This document shows, piece by piece, positions 33,671 through 42,937 of a stretch of 54,632 bases of DNA. The notes below the pieces were generated by a model. It had not been told where the DNA came from. It ran no database searches and was given only the letters and a program-made list of their open reading frames with translations. The position numbers were made by a program, and so were the translations under genes. Within the stretch, counting starts at the first letter, position 1; the number at the start of each line of letters is the position of its first letter. Source of the stretch: AC-69 sp035701505 (GTDB lineage: Bacteria > Actinomycetota > UBA4738 > HRBIN12); the NCBI GenBank assembly GCA_035701505.1, contig DASSSA010000117.1, positions 1 to 54,632 on the forward strand, read 5' to 3'.

Positions 33671-34360
33671 TCACGCCCGCGTCCCCGCCAGCACCTGCGC
33701 GATTCCGCCGGAGAGCGGGACGCGCTCGGCATCGGGGAACCCGGCGTCCCGGACGGCGGTGACCATCTCCGCCACCGGCGGGAGGTAGGCCATCGACCTG
33801 GGGAGGTATGCGTAGGCTTGGCGGTCCGACAACAGGCCGCCGATCATCGGTACGATCCGCCGGAAGTAAACGGCGTGCCCGGCCCGCATCAGTGGGCCGT
33901 CCGGTTGCGAGGCCTCGAGGAGCGAGATCCGCCCACCCGGCCGGACCACCCTGGCGATCTCGGCGAGGAACGCGCCCAGGTCCACCACGTTTCGCAGGGC
34001 GAACCCACAGGTGGCGCCATCGATCGATCGATCGGCCAGCGGCAGGCGCAGGACGTCCGCCTGAACGAGCGGCACGTCGGCGGTGGCCTTCGCCAGCATG
34101 CCGAGGGAGAAGTCGAACCCCACGGCCCGGTATCCGTCGCGAGAAAGCTCCCGGCAGAGGTCGCCGGTTCCGCAGGCCAGGTCGCCGACCAGAGCCCCAC
34201 CGGGCAGCCGGAGCTGGCGAACGGCGCGTCGCCGCCACCCGACATCCATGCCGAACGTCATCACCCGGTTCACCAGGTCGTACCGGCCGGCGATGGCATC
34301 AAACATGTCGCGGACACGGCGGGCCTTCTCCTCCCCCTGCGGCAGGCCCTCGTCCCTCAC
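33671..34360 (-). CDS. menG: Demethylmenaquinone methyltransferase (UbiE/MenG)
   Basis: The 229-residue SAM-dependent methyltransferase has RVRDMFDAIAGRYDLVNR, the SAM loop VGDLACGTGDL, GFDFSLGMLAKA, GFALRNVVD and RVVRPGGRISLLE, all typical of UbiE/MenG. It adds the final methyl group to make menaquinone. GTG 34360 overlaps the stop of the MerR-type regulator (GTGA). Confidence 0.94.
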   Translation of the reverse strand: MRDEGLPQGEEKARRVRDMFDAIAGRYDLVNRVMTFGMDVGWRRRAVRQLRLPGGALVGDLACGTGDLCRELSRDGYRAVGFDFSLGMLAKATADVPLVQADVLRLPLADRSIDGATCGFALRNVVDLGAFLAEIARVVRPGGRISLLEASQPDGPLMRAGHAVYFRRIVPMIGGLLSDRQAYAYLPRSMAYLPPVAEMVTAVRDAGFPDAERVPLSGGIAQVLAGTRA

Positions 34361-35127
34361 GGCAGGGTACGGCCCATGCGCTGGGACTCCGCCCGGGTCG
34401 CCTCCACCTCGGCGGACTCACCCACCCGTTCGATGTGATCCTCGGCCACGCCGAGCAGGACCCGGCGGAAGTGGTTCGCCACGAGGTCGGTGACGGCGGG
34501 GAGCAACGTCCTGAACGCCTCGACGAGCCGGGACGCTGCCTCCTCGTCCGAGGCAGCCGTATCGCGGATGGGCTTTCGCACGTGATCGTCGAACAGCTCC
34601 ACCGCTCGCTGGGCCAGTCCGAGCATGGCCTCGTGCGTCTGCCTGGCCAGCGACAGCAGCTCCCCGAGGGGAAGGCCGAACTCGAGGAGCTTCAGGGCGG
34701 CTCGGACCGTCTGGATGTCGGCCGGGGCGTAGCGCTCCTCGCCGTCGACCGGGCGGGACAGACGGATGCCCTCACGCTCCACGGCCTGGATCAGAGACGC
34801 GGGCACGCCGCTCGCCGCGGCGAACTGATCGAGGGACAGTGCACCTTCGTCCCTCCCTCCCTCCGACTGGGCGGCGGCGACGGCGGCCGCGAGGTCGGCG
34901 TCGACTCTTCCGAGGCCGCCCTCGACGACCCGCTTGATCGCGGCGAGCGTCAGGCCCTTCCGTTGCAGCGCCCGGATCTCGCGGATCCGGTCCACGTGCT
35001 CCGTGCCATACCATGCGACCCGGCCCTCCCGGCCGGGCGGGGGGAGCAGACCCTTCGACTGGTAGTAGCGCACCGTGTCGACCGACACGTCGCAGGCCGC
35101 GGCGACCGCTTCGACCCGGTACCTCAC
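34357..35127 (-). CDS. MerR-family regulator with two helix-turn-helix regions
   Basis: The 256-residue product starts with a MerR DNA-binding domain (AAACDVSVDTVRYYQSKGLL, WYGTEHVDRIREIRALQ). A second MerR-like unit follows (SLDQFAAASGVPASLIQA ... YAPADIQTVRAALKLLEFG), then a helical C-terminal domain. GTG 35127 has a TAGAGT -10 box ending 8 bases upstream, suggesting a leaderless message. Coupling to menG suggests it may regulate menaquinone genes or respond to the same signal; this is inference. It lacks an obvious metal-binding Cys cluster. Confidence 0.8.
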   Translation of the reverse strand: MRYRVEAVAAACDVSVDTVRYYQSKGLLPPPGREGRVAWYGTEHVDRIREIRALQRKGLTLAAIKRVVEGGLGRVDADLAAAVAAAQSEGGRDEGALSLDQFAAASGVPASLIQAVEREGIRLSRPVDGEERYAPADIQTVRAALKLLEFGLPLGELLSLARQTHEAMLGLAQRAVELFDDHVRKPIRDTAASDEEAASRLVEAFRTLLPAVTDLVANHFRRVLLGVAEDHIERVGESAEVEATRAESQRMGRTLP

Positions 35128-35135
35128 GACCGATA

Positions 35136-35141
35136 ACTCTA
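35136..35141 (-). promoter_or_regulatory. -10 box of the MerR-type regulator
   Basis: TAGAGT on the minus strand ends 8 bases before the GTG start, the spacing expected for leaderless transcription. No convincing -35 is visible. Confidence 0.45.
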
Positions 35142-35192
35142 CGAGTGTTCGCTCGAAGCTTCCAGATACCGATGGGCCGAGCCGCCCGGGGA

Positions 35193-35957
35193 CTACAGGC
35201 GCTTGAACGAGTACGAGAGGGTGGAACAGTCCTGTCTGGCCACGACCCATATCACGATGCGATCGGCCGGCTCGTCGGCGCCGGGCTGCTCGAGGTACAC
35301 GCCGATGTAGGCCGGCTGGCCCTGGAACGTGGCCTGGATCAGCCGCACCAGCCGGTCCCGGCCGGTCAGGCCGCCGGGCCTGGCCAGGCAGGCTGTGGCG
35401 CCCTCGGCCCGGGCCGCTGACGCATCCGCCGCCGATGGTGCGGCCAGGGTGGTCTTGGAGCTGGACCGCTGAGCAGACGAATCCGCCAATCGCTCGAGCT
35501 TCGTGGCGTCGTAGTCGGCGTTCGGCTGGAGCTCCAGGGGCACCGCACCGGTAGTCGCCGCCTCCATGCCCGGCGCGGGGGTGGGTGGCGCCTGGGCGCC
35601 ACCGCCCCCGGCCGACTCCGTTAACGCCTCCTGGCCAAGGCGTGGCATGGCCACAGCGACCACGGCGACCAGGACCGCCGCCGCGGCCAGCCCTGCGGCC
35701 CACTGCGTCCAGCCGCCCCAGGAACGATGGGCCCGCGACGTCCGTTCCTTCCCGGCCTCCGCCATCACCCGTCTGGTCGTCCCGAACGGGACTGGCACCT
35801 CGGGGAGCTCGCGGAGCATGGTCATTGCCCGGGTCGACAGGTCGATCTCTTCCCGGCAGGTGGCGCAGGTCGCCAGGTGCGCGTCGACCTCGGCCCGCTC
35901 GTCCGTTTCGAGCGTGCCCTCGACGTAGCCGGAGAGTTGCTCCTCGGGGTGCGTCAT
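35193..35957 (-). CDS. Zinc-finger anti-sigma factor of the SigM-like sigma factor
   Basis: The 254-residue product has an N-terminal zf-HC2 anti-sigma domain (HLATCATC, about residues 27-34), one membrane helix (AAGLAAAAVLVAVVAVAM, about 86-103) and an extracytoplasmic Ala/Pro/Thr-rich region. It should hold the ECF sigma factor at the membrane until a signal arrives. ATG 35957 overlaps the sigma factor stop (ATGA). Order and strand match sigM-rsmA in mycobacteria. Confidence 0.88.
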   Translation of the reverse strand: MTHPEEQLSGYVEGTLETDERAEVDAHLATCATCREEIDLSTRAMTMLRELPEVPVPFGTTRRVMAEAGKERTSRAHRSWGGWTQWAAGLAAAAVLVAVVAVAMPRLGQEALTESAGGGGAQAPPTPAPGMEAATTGAVPLELQPNADYDATKLERLADSSAQRSSSKTTLAAPSAADASAARAEGATACLARPGGLTGRDRLVRLIQATFQGQPAYIGVYLEQPGADEPADRIVIWVVARQDCSTLSYSFKRL

Positions 35958-36547
35958 CTGGATCTCGCCTCGTCTGACGGTCCCGCCGGCTCCGGACGTT
36001 CCCGCTCCGGACCGCCACGGAGGGCCCGAGCCAGCGCCACCCGGCCCCGGTGCAGGCGCGATTTGACCGTGCCCACGGGGATCCCGACGATCGCGGCGAC
36101 CTCCTCATACGGCAGGTCCTGGACGTCGTGGAGGATCATCACCACTCGATAGTCCTCCGGGACGGCGAGCAGGGCTCGCTGGACGTCGATCGACAGGTCG
36201 GTGGCATCGGCATGGTCGGGCCACGCCGGTGGCTCCGGCTCGTGATCGTCGGCCGTGCTGAGCAGCGGGGATCGGCTTCGCTTGCGGAGCAGGTCGTAGC
36301 AGGCGTTCACGGTCACCCGATGCAACCACGTGGTGAACGCGGCCTCGCCGCGGAACGACGCGAGCTTGCGAAGCGCCACTAGGAACGCGTCCTGCGTGGC
36401 ATCGCGAGCGTCCTCCTCGCGCCCCGTCATCCGGAGGGCCAGGTTGTACACGCGGCGCTCGTGGCGCTCCACGATGATCCCGAACGCTGCTCGATCCCCA
36501 TCCACCGCGCGACGCACCAGGTCCTCGTCGCGCTCCTCGGCCGGCAT
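35954..36547 (-). CDS. ECF-family sigma factor (SigM-like)
   Basis: The 197-residue product has region 2 (VERHERRVYNLALRMTGREE, DATQDAFLVALRKL) and region 4 (YRVVMILHDVQDLPYEEVAAI, GTVKSRLHRGRVAL). It would direct RNA polymerase to a stress regulon. It overlaps the anti-sigma gene and shares one base with the kinase stop. Position after murJ and the kinase supports orthology to mycobacterial SigM. Confidence 0.9.
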   Translation of the reverse strand: MPAEERDEDLVRRAVDGDRAAFGIIVERHERRVYNLALRMTGREEDARDATQDAFLVALRKLASFRGEAAFTTWLHRVTVNACYDLLRKRSRSPLLSTADDHEPEPPAWPDHADATDLSIDVQRALLAVPEDYRVVMILHDVQDLPYEEVAAIVGIPVGTVKSRLHRGRVALARALRGGPERERPEPAGPSDEARSR

Positions 36548-38007
36548 CAGGCCGGTCCCACCACCCGGAAGTCACCCACCTCCGCGCGGTATCCGTCGTC
36601 GGTGGGGACGACCGACGTGATCCACAGCAGCACGTATCGGCCGGTGGCTGGCTCGATCGACTCACGCATGTCGTCGGCGGCGGTGAACGTGGGGCGAGCG
36701 CCGGCGATCATGGCGTTCAGGTCGTCACCCACGACGACGGCGAACCGATATCCGGGGAAGGGGGTCTGGAGCCGGAAGCCGCTGACGGTCTGGCGTGTCC
36801 CCAGATCGAACAGCATCCCCATGCCGGGCTTGTTGTTCAACGTTCCGTCGTAGTAGTTCTCGGACTTCCACGCGGTCAGTGGATCGCCGTCGTCCACGAG
36901 CGGCATCCCGGATTTGTTCTCGTCGCCGTCACCGTACGGGTCGACCGGGGCGACACTCTCGAAGGGAACGAGCCGGGTGGCAGGCGCTGGACTCTCCTCG
37001 GTGGTCCCGAACTGAATCCCGACCGGCCCACCAAGCTCCAGCTTGCCGAGCCACACCCCCGCCCCCAGTGCGATCGCCGCGATCACGACCACGAGAAGTG
37101 GGACCACGAACCACGTCCGGAATATCGAGAGCCGGGCCGGCGCCGCCACCGCCGGTGCGACGACCGCGGTGTCCTGGAGTCCTGACCGGTGCGTCGGCGC
37201 CGCTACCCGCTGCGGGGCTGACCCCGCCGCGTCGCGGAGCGCGGATCCGAACTCGCCGGCGGTGGCGAAACGGTCGTCGGGCTCCGGGGACAGCGCCCTT
37301 CGCACGACCTCGTCGAGTTTGCGGGTGACGTCGGGCCGATGCTCCCTCGGGGACAGGTCTCCAGCCTCCGGCGCCCGGCCGGTAAGGAGCTCGTACAAGA
37401 GCGCGCCCGCGGCCCAGACGTCGGTTCGAACGTCGGGCGGCGCTCCGGCGGCGGCTTCGGGTGCGATCGGCGCCGGCTGGAGGATCTCGATCGCCTGGTG
37501 CGGTGGCATCGAACGAACGACGGCCTCACCGAACCCGAGATCGCAGACGCGGATCGTTCCGTCCGTGCACTCGAAGACGTTCTCCGGCTTCAAGTCGAGA
37601 TGCAGGACGCCGGCCTCGTGCGCGGCGGCGATCGCGTCGAGCGCGCCGCGCACGAGGCCGGCTCCTTGCTCCACGGGGACGTTCCCATCGCGGGCGATCA
37701 TGCTCCGAGCGCTGTCGCCCTCGACGTGCTCTCGGACGATGAACGCGATGCCGTCGTCCTTCCCGGTGTCGAGGAGCCGGGCCAGGCCCCGATGCGACGC
37801 CAGGGCCACCATCCGGAGCTCCAGGTCGAGTCGTTCGGCGAACGCGGGCTCGCGGGCGAGCTCCGGGCTGATCAGCTTCACGACGACGCGGCGGTCAAGG
37901 ACCGTGTCGGTGGAGCTCCAGGAGGTGCCCGTCCCGCTCGTGCCCAGCTCCAGCTCAAGGGCGTACCGGCCGGCGAGCACGGTGGGCGGTTGTTGCTCGG
38001 TCCTCAT
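36547..38007 (-). CDS. Ser/Thr protein kinase-like protein with a discoidin-like extracellular domain
   Basis: The 486-residue product has a kinase domain (about residues 12-260): ATP-binding Lys in VVVKLI, catalytic loop HLDLKPENVF (Leu for Arg in HRD), DLG in place of DFG, then APE and DVWAAG. The glycine loop is degenerate (ELGTSGTGTSWSS). A membrane helix (VVPLLVVVIAAIALGAGVWL) and an extracellular domain like the carbohydrate-binding end of mycobacterial MviN follow (DPYGDGDENK, DGDPLTAWKSE). In M. tuberculosis this kinase-like module is fused to MurJ; here it is a separate gene 470 bases from murJ. Kinase activity is uncertain. Confidence 0.82.
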   Translation of the reverse strand: MRTEQQPPTVLAGRYALELELGTSGTGTSWSSTDTVLDRRVVVKLISPELAREPAFAERLDLELRMVALASHRGLARLLDTGKDDGIAFIVREHVEGDSARSMIARDGNVPVEQGAGLVRGALDAIAAAHEAGVLHLDLKPENVFECTDGTIRVCDLGFGEAVVRSMPPHQAIEILQPAPIAPEAAAGAPPDVRTDVWAAGALLYELLTGRAPEAGDLSPREHRPDVTRKLDEVVRRALSPEPDDRFATAGEFGSALRDAAGSAPQRVAAPTHRSGLQDTAVVAPAVAAPARLSIFRTWFVVPLLVVVIAAIALGAGVWLGKLELGGPVGIQFGTTEESPAPATRLVPFESVAPVDPYGDGDENKSGMPLVDDGDPLTAWKSENYYDGTLNNKPGMGMLFDLGTRQTVSGFRLQTPFPGYRFAVVVGDDLNAMIAGARPTFTAADDMRESIEPATGRYVLLWITSVVPTDDGYRAEVGDFRVVGPA

Positions 38008-38069
38008 CCGCTGAGTCTACGTCCCTGCCTGCGGCAAAACGGGCGGGAACCCTCGAACCGCCGATGCCC

Positions 38070-38480
38070 TCAGACGGTCGAGGGGCCCGAGGTCTCCTTG
38101 GCCTTCGCCCTGACGAGAGAGTCGAGTGAGCCGATCCGGCCGGCGATCAGGGTGGAGGCCCTCTTCACCACCACGATGGTCGCCCTGCCGGTCCGGGGGT
38201 CGATGGAGAAGCCGTCCTTGGCCGGGATCAGGGACCCGGGCGCTTCGTGCTTCACCAACTCCACGGCCGCCCTGTAGGCCTGGTTGCGGTCCCCGGTCTC
38301 CTTGAAGACGGTGGCCGCCTCCAGCGCCGCATCCGAAGCGGCGCTCGTCACCTTGTATTGGGTGAGTGCGATCGAGCCGGCGTCGAAGCCGGCCACGCCC
38401 AATGCCGCCAGGATCACCAGCCACAGGACCACGTAGGTTCCCGTGAGCCCGCGTTCGTCTCGGAGCGCTGCTGTCTTCAT
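38070..38480 (-). CDS. TadE/TadG-like single-pass protein
   Basis: The 136-residue product starts with a short charged segment (MKTAALRDERGLTGTYV), then a membrane helix (VLWLVILAALGVAGFDAG) and a polar domain with A/S-rich helices. This is the layout of TadE/TadG minor pilins or other secreted pseudopilin-like proteins, though no other tad genes are in this window. The start overlaps the murJ stop (ATGA). Function uncertain. Confidence 0.6.
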   Translation of the reverse strand: MKTAALRDERGLTGTYVVLWLVILAALGVAGFDAGSIALTQYKVTSAASDAALEAATVFKETGDRNQAYRAAVELVKHEAPGSLIPAKDGFSIDPRTGRATIVVVKRASTLIAGRIGSLDSLVRAKAKETSGPSTV

Positions 38481-40126
38481 CGGTGCCACCTCGCCACGAG
38501 TTGCCTCCGCACTACATCGACCTCGTCCACCCGCAACATGAGTGCCGTCGCCACGAAAGCCAGGATCCCGGCGACCACGGCCCCCAGGACCTGGACGGCC
38601 TGCCCGCCGGGGGTGCCGGTGTCGACCCATCCCCCGATCGCCCTGGACGCCACCCAGGCCACCCCTGCCGTGACCCCCGCGGCGAGGAACGTCCGAGACA
38701 GCCCGGAGAGGATCCGCCTCCCGTCGATCCCGCCGAGCCGGCGTCGGATCAAGGCGAGCAGCGTGATCGACCCGAAGGTATAGGCCGTGGCGTGCCCGAG
38801 CGCGAGTCCCCGAACCCCCATGCCCAGGGCCAGGACGAACAGCAGGTCGACGACCACGTTCAGCCCGACGGCCGCGATGTTCACGAGCGCCGGCGTCCTG
38901 GTGTCCTGCATCGAGTAGTACGCCCGAAGCAGCAACTGGAACGTGGAGAAGGAGAACAGGCCGAGGGAGAAGAACACGAGGATGCCGGCCACGAGGTCGG
39001 TGCTCTTCGGACGGGTTTCCCCGTGTTCGAGGAGCAGCCGCACGATGGGAACGGCGAGCACCAGGTAGCCGAGGGCGGCCGGCACGACGATGACGGCGGT
39101 CCACCGGATCCCTCGTGCCAGGAGCTCACGGAAGGCACGCCGGTCGCCGTCCACCCATCGCGACGACATGGCCGGGAGGAGCGCGGTGAACACGGACACG
39201 ACGAAGATGGCGTGCGGCAGCTGGAACAGAATGAATGCCGCCGCGTACGCCGTGTAGCCGCCCTTCACGCGAGCCGCGAGGATCAGGACCACCAGGTATC
39301 CGAGCTGGTTCGCGACGACGTAGACGACCACCCACTTCGCCAGGTGCGCGATCCGGACCACGGCCTCGTCGATCCACCGGGGCCGCCACCGGTACCGGAA
39401 CCCGAGGCGGCGGAGCGACGGCCACAGCGCGACGGTCATCACCACCACGCCGAGCGTGGTGCCGATTGCGAGCACCAGCTTCTGCGGTCCCGTCGCCAGG
39501 ACGGCCTGCCCCTGGTGCGACATCGCCGCGAAGGTCAGGAACGTGGCGATGACGATGAGGTTGTTCAGGATCGGCGCGAACATGGGCACGGTGAATCGCC
39601 GGTGCGCGTTCAGCAGCCCCGTGGCCACCGCGCCGATCCCGTAGAACACGATCTGGGGCATGAACCAACGCAGGAAGAAGGAGGCCAGCTCCTGAACGAC
39701 CTGCCGCTGGCCAGGCGGCACGCCCACGGTGTACAGGCGGATGATCCAGGGCGCGAGCACGATGCCGAAGACGCAGATGATGGACAGGGAGACGGCCGCG
39801 ATGCCCAGCACCTTGCGGGCCACGTCCCACGCCGCTTCGCGCCCCTTGGACTGAAGCCATTCCACGAAGACCGGGACGAAGACCGACGAAAGGATCCCTC
39901 CCAGCGCCAGCTCGTAGATGATGTTCGGTGTGATGTTGGCGATGTTGTAGGCGTCGGCCAGGCGGGTTTCGGCGATCCCCAGGGCATAGGCCATGGCCGA
40001 CAGGCGCAGGAACCCGGTCACCCGGGAGAGCGCTGTGCCCACCGACATCACCGCGGTGTTTCGAACGAACGCGGCCGGTGAGTCCTCCGGGGGGAGGTCG
40101 ACGCCTTCGGGCGTATCCGGCGTCAC
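38477..40126 (-). CDS. murJ: Lipid II flippase MurJ (MviN)
   Basis: The 549-residue product has about 14 membrane helices, with the MurJ signatures MSVGTALSRVTGFLRLSAMAY (cut here) and ANITPNIIYELALGGILSSV. It moves lipid II across the membrane for peptidoglycan synthesis. GTG 40126 overlaps the DUF6049 stop; an upstream GTG at 40162 is an alternative and neither has a good ribosome binding site. Unlike mycobacterial MviN, it ends after the last helix and lacks the kinase module, which is encoded next door. Confidence 0.92.
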   Translation of the reverse strand: MTPDTPEGVDLPPEDSPAAFVRNTAVMSVGTALSRVTGFLRLSAMAYALGIAETRLADAYNIANITPNIIYELALGGILSSVFVPVFVEWLQSKGREAAWDVARKVLGIAAVSLSIICVFGIVLAPWIIRLYTVGVPPGQRQVVQELASFFLRWFMPQIVFYGIGAVATGLLNAHRRFTVPMFAPILNNLIVIATFLTFAAMSHQGQAVLATGPQKLVLAIGTTLGVVVMTVALWPSLRRLGFRYRWRPRWIDEAVVRIAHLAKWVVVYVVANQLGYLVVLILAARVKGGYTAYAAAFILFQLPHAIFVVSVFTALLPAMSSRWVDGDRRAFRELLARGIRWTAVIVVPAALGYLVLAVPIVRLLLEHGETRPKSTDLVAGILVFFSLGLFSFSTFQLLLRAYYSMQDTRTPALVNIAAVGLNVVVDLLFVLALGMGVRGLALGHATAYTFGSITLLALIRRRLGGIDGRRILSGLSRTFLAAGVTAGVAWVASRAIGGWVDTGTPGGQAVQVLGAVVAGILAFVATALMLRVDEVDVVRRQLVARWHR

Positions 40127-42159
40127 GAGGAGGTCCGACGTGGCACGAACCTCCTGGCCCACACCAGCAGCGCCAACAGCGCCGCACCGATCGTGATGAA
40201 CAGCGCGAACCGGTTGTAGGCGGTGGATCGGACGATCAGCTTGCCCGTGTTGATGACCCGCCCAGACGGCGAGGTCACGTTCACGTCCACGCTGAACCGT
40301 CCGCTCGTGTTCAGTTGGACGTCGAAGTTCACGGTCTGTGTGGAATCGGCCTTCAGGACCAACGATGACTGCGGCGATCCGCTGAGATGCGACGAGACCA
40401 GCCGCACGGACACGCGCAGCGGCTCCCGATTGCCGTTCGTGACCCGGATGGGGACCCCGGTCCCGGAGTTCGAGGTGAGCGTGATCAGCTTGGTGTCTGG
40501 CCGAATCTTCCTGAAGACCGATCCGACCTCCTCACGCGCAGACCCGACGAAGGAGAGGCCGGTTGACTGATCTACGAGGAACTGCCCCGCCTCCGCCAGC
40601 AAGAGCTTGGTGTCGAGCCGGTCCGGCTGGGTGCTCTCGTCGACGAGCATCGTGCGATAGGCCTGGATCCACCTCCGGGTCTCCTTGATGATGTCGACGT
40701 ACGTGCGGGGAAACGTCACGAGGTCGGTGGCGGCGAGCTTGCTTTCGGACGTTGGCGGGAAGGCCTCGGCCATCTCGGAGGCCGTGGATTTCCGGAGCCA
40801 CGGCGCGCCCGCTACTCCCCGCACCAGCTGGCCGAAGAACGCGCCCGATGGGTGGAACTCCTCGGGGAAGGTGATGGCGATCCCGCGATCGACCCCGGGC
40901 TGTTCGAGCCAGATGGCCGCGAGCTCGCCCAGCACCGCCTGCGCTGCGCGAACCGGATCCTCCGTGACGAGCTCGGAGCTCAGCATCGCTCCGACGTTCG
41001 GATCGGAGACGAGCGACGTCACCGGTCCGGAGGAGGTGCGAAGGGACGTGATCGGCGGCGGAGCGAATCCGAGGGGCTGGCTCGCGGGCGGCACCGTCGA
41101 CGGATCGACGATCACCAGCCGGACGCCGCGCTCGGTCAGGTGGTCCAGGCTGGCGGGGTCGATGGCCGAGCCAGGTGGGCGCAGGAGGCCTGGATGGGGC
41201 TCGCGGCCGAGGATCGAGTCCACACTGTCCCTGCCCCGCTGGAGCTGCGTGGTGAGGTCAGGCGACAGCCCGCCGAACGAGAGGGAGGGAAGGTTGGGCG
41301 CCGCGAACGGGAGCGCCGACAACTCCACCTCGGGCGCGCCGACGATCTGCCGCAGGTCGGCGATGGCCCTGGCCGCGGCCGCCGCACCGCCGGTGCCCTC
41401 CTTGACCTGTCTGCGCTCGCCCCCGTCGATCACCGTGTAGCCGGCGCGCATCTGGGCCAGGTCGGCGAGGAGCACCGGGGACACCGCGATGTCGACGGGG
41501 GTCTGCGCTCGGTCCTGCGTCATGGCCAGCAGGGCGCGGATCTCCCCCGCCAGGCGCCCGCTCTGCGCGAGGTCCCGCTCCAGGGAGGTCGAGGTGAAGA
41601 CGCCGTTGGGGTCGAACCACACCGGCTCGTGCAGGACGAAAGTCCAGACCAGGCGGAGCGGCGTCTGGGGCTGCCGAACCAGGAAGATCACTGGGGTCCG
41701 GATGGCGACGAGCGAGGTGAACCCGGTCCGGAGGTCGATCTTCAGTGGGTAGATCAGCGACTCGGTCGTGCTGATCAGATCGGACTCGAGCGTCATCCGA
41801 ACGGTGAACACCCGGGATCCGCCGGGCTCGATCGTCCCCTCCTGGACGATGGTGTTTCCGGCGATGGACACCGCGCTCTCTGGATCGGTGGTCAGCGACT
41901 CCTCGTACCCGGTGCGGGTGGTCACCGGACCCCACAATGTCCATCCCACGGACAGGTTCGTCAGGGGCTGGTCGCTCAGGTTCTGAGCCCTGATCTTGAC
42001 CACCAGCGTCCGCTCGATCGTGGAGTTCCACGGGGTCTGGGCGACCAACGTCAGGCGGACGGCCGGCTCCTGCGCGACCGACTCCGGGACCGGGAGCAGG
42101 AGGAGCGCGAAGGCGACGAGGAGGAGCCCGGCGAAGCGAGGCATGGTGAGCGGGCTCAT
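40123..42159 (-). CDS. DUF6049 secreted membrane-anchored protein
   Basis: The 678-residue product has an N-terminal signal peptide (GLLLVAFALLLLPVPESVA), a large extracytoplasmic region of beta-rich and alpha/beta sequence and a C-terminal membrane anchor (FALFITIGAALLALLVWARRF). Its position beside murJ is that of Rv3909 in mycobacteria. The role is not established; conservation beside the flippase suggests involvement in cell-envelope assembly. ATG 42159 begins 1 base after the TauE stop. Confidence 0.82.
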   Translation of the reverse strand: MSPLTMPRFAGLLLVAFALLLLPVPESVAQEPAVRLTLVAQTPWNSTIERTLVVKIRAQNLSDQPLTNLSVGWTLWGPVTTRTGYEESLTTDPESAVSIAGNTIVQEGTIEPGGSRVFTVRMTLESDLISTTESLIYPLKIDLRTGFTSLVAIRTPVIFLVRQPQTPLRLVWTFVLHEPVWFDPNGVFTSTSLERDLAQSGRLAGEIRALLAMTQDRAQTPVDIAVSPVLLADLAQMRAGYTVIDGGERRQVKEGTGGAAAAARAIADLRQIVGAPEVELSALPFAAPNLPSLSFGGLSPDLTTQLQRGRDSVDSILGREPHPGLLRPPGSAIDPASLDHLTERGVRLVIVDPSTVPPASQPLGFAPPPITSLRTSSGPVTSLVSDPNVGAMLSSELVTEDPVRAAQAVLGELAAIWLEQPGVDRGIAITFPEEFHPSGAFFGQLVRGVAGAPWLRKSTASEMAEAFPPTSESKLAATDLVTFPRTYVDIIKETRRWIQAYRTMLVDESTQPDRLDTKLLLAEAGQFLVDQSTGLSFVGSAREEVGSVFRKIRPDTKLITLTSNSGTGVPIRVTNGNREPLRVSVRLVSSHLSGSPQSSLVLKADSTQTVNFDVQLNTSGRFSVDVNVTSPSGRVINTGKLIVRSTAYNRFALFITIGAALLALLVWARRFVPRRTSS

Positions 42160-42160
42160 C

Positions 42161-42937
42161 CTACCCGTGGCCCCGGAGCAGGGACGCCAACTCCCGAGCG
42201 CCGTAGACGACCGAGATGGCCAGGAGGAATGCGCCGACCGCCACCCGGAGGGTCCCCTCCTTCGCGCCGAGCGCGATCTTCGCCCCCACCCACGCCCCGG
42301 GGGCGACCCCTGCCGTGAGGACCAGGAAGATCAGCCAGTCGATGTGCCCCAAGGCTGCATGCACGATGGTCCCGGGGACGACGAGGGCGGAGATCGTCAC
42401 CAGCGACGTTCCCAAGGCCCGCTTGAGGGGCATGCCGATCAACGTGGTGAATGCGGGGACCATGATGACGCCTCCCCCGATCCCGAGCAGGCCCGAGACG
42501 AAGCCGGCGACCAGGCCGATGGCCGCGTACTTCCAACCGGGAGTCATCCCCAGCTTCCAGGGGACGCTGGGCCGGCGGCCCCGGATGACCTCGAATCCGG
42601 TCCAGCCGATGACGGCCGAGGTGATGACCAGGAGCAGGTGGGCGTTCACCACCTCGGTGAGGACCGCTCCAACGATGGCTCCGGCGATCCCCGGTCCGAC
42701 CGCCCACCGGAAGGCCCGGAAGCTCACCTCCCCGGCCCGCCCATACGTGATGGCGCCGACGACCGAGGTGGGAAATATCACGGGAAGCGGCGTCGCTACG
42801 GCCTGGATGGCCGTGCCGCCCAGCAGGACGTTGATGGCCGGCGTCGTCACGGATCCCCCACCGACGCCGAACAAGCCCGACCCCACGCCGGCCACGAACC
42901 CGACGACGACGCCGACGACCGCCTGGACCGGCGTCAT
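42161..42937 (-). CDS. TauE/SafE-family membrane transporter
   Basis: The 258-residue product has two repeats of about four helices, each with the glycine-rich motif of the family (GFVAGVGSGLFGVGGGSVTTPA and GFVSGLLGIGGGVIMVPAF are both recognisable; fragments given). Family members export sulfite, sulfoacetate or other small anions. ATG 42937 overlaps the Nudix stop (ATGA), so 43021 in frame is not used. The substrate cannot be told from sequence. Confidence 0.82.
   Translation of the reverse strand: MTPVQAVVGVVVGFVAGVGSGLFGVGGGSVTTPAINVLLGGTAIQAVATPLPVIFPTSVVGAITYGRAGEVSFRAFRWAVGPGIAGAIVGAVLTEVVNAHLLLVITSAVIGWTGFEVIRGRRPSVPWKLGMTPGWKYAAIGLVAGFVSGLLGIGGGVIMVPAFTTLIGMPLKRALGTSLVTISALVVPGTIVHAALGHIDWLIFLVLTAGVAPGAWVGAKIALGAKEGTLRVAVGAFLLAISVVYGARELASLLRGHG

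Noticed and set aside
38483..40081. A 532-codon plus-strand ORF opposite murJ
   Set aside because: Its product is His/Arg/Asp-rich and lacks family features, while murJ on the other strand is clear.
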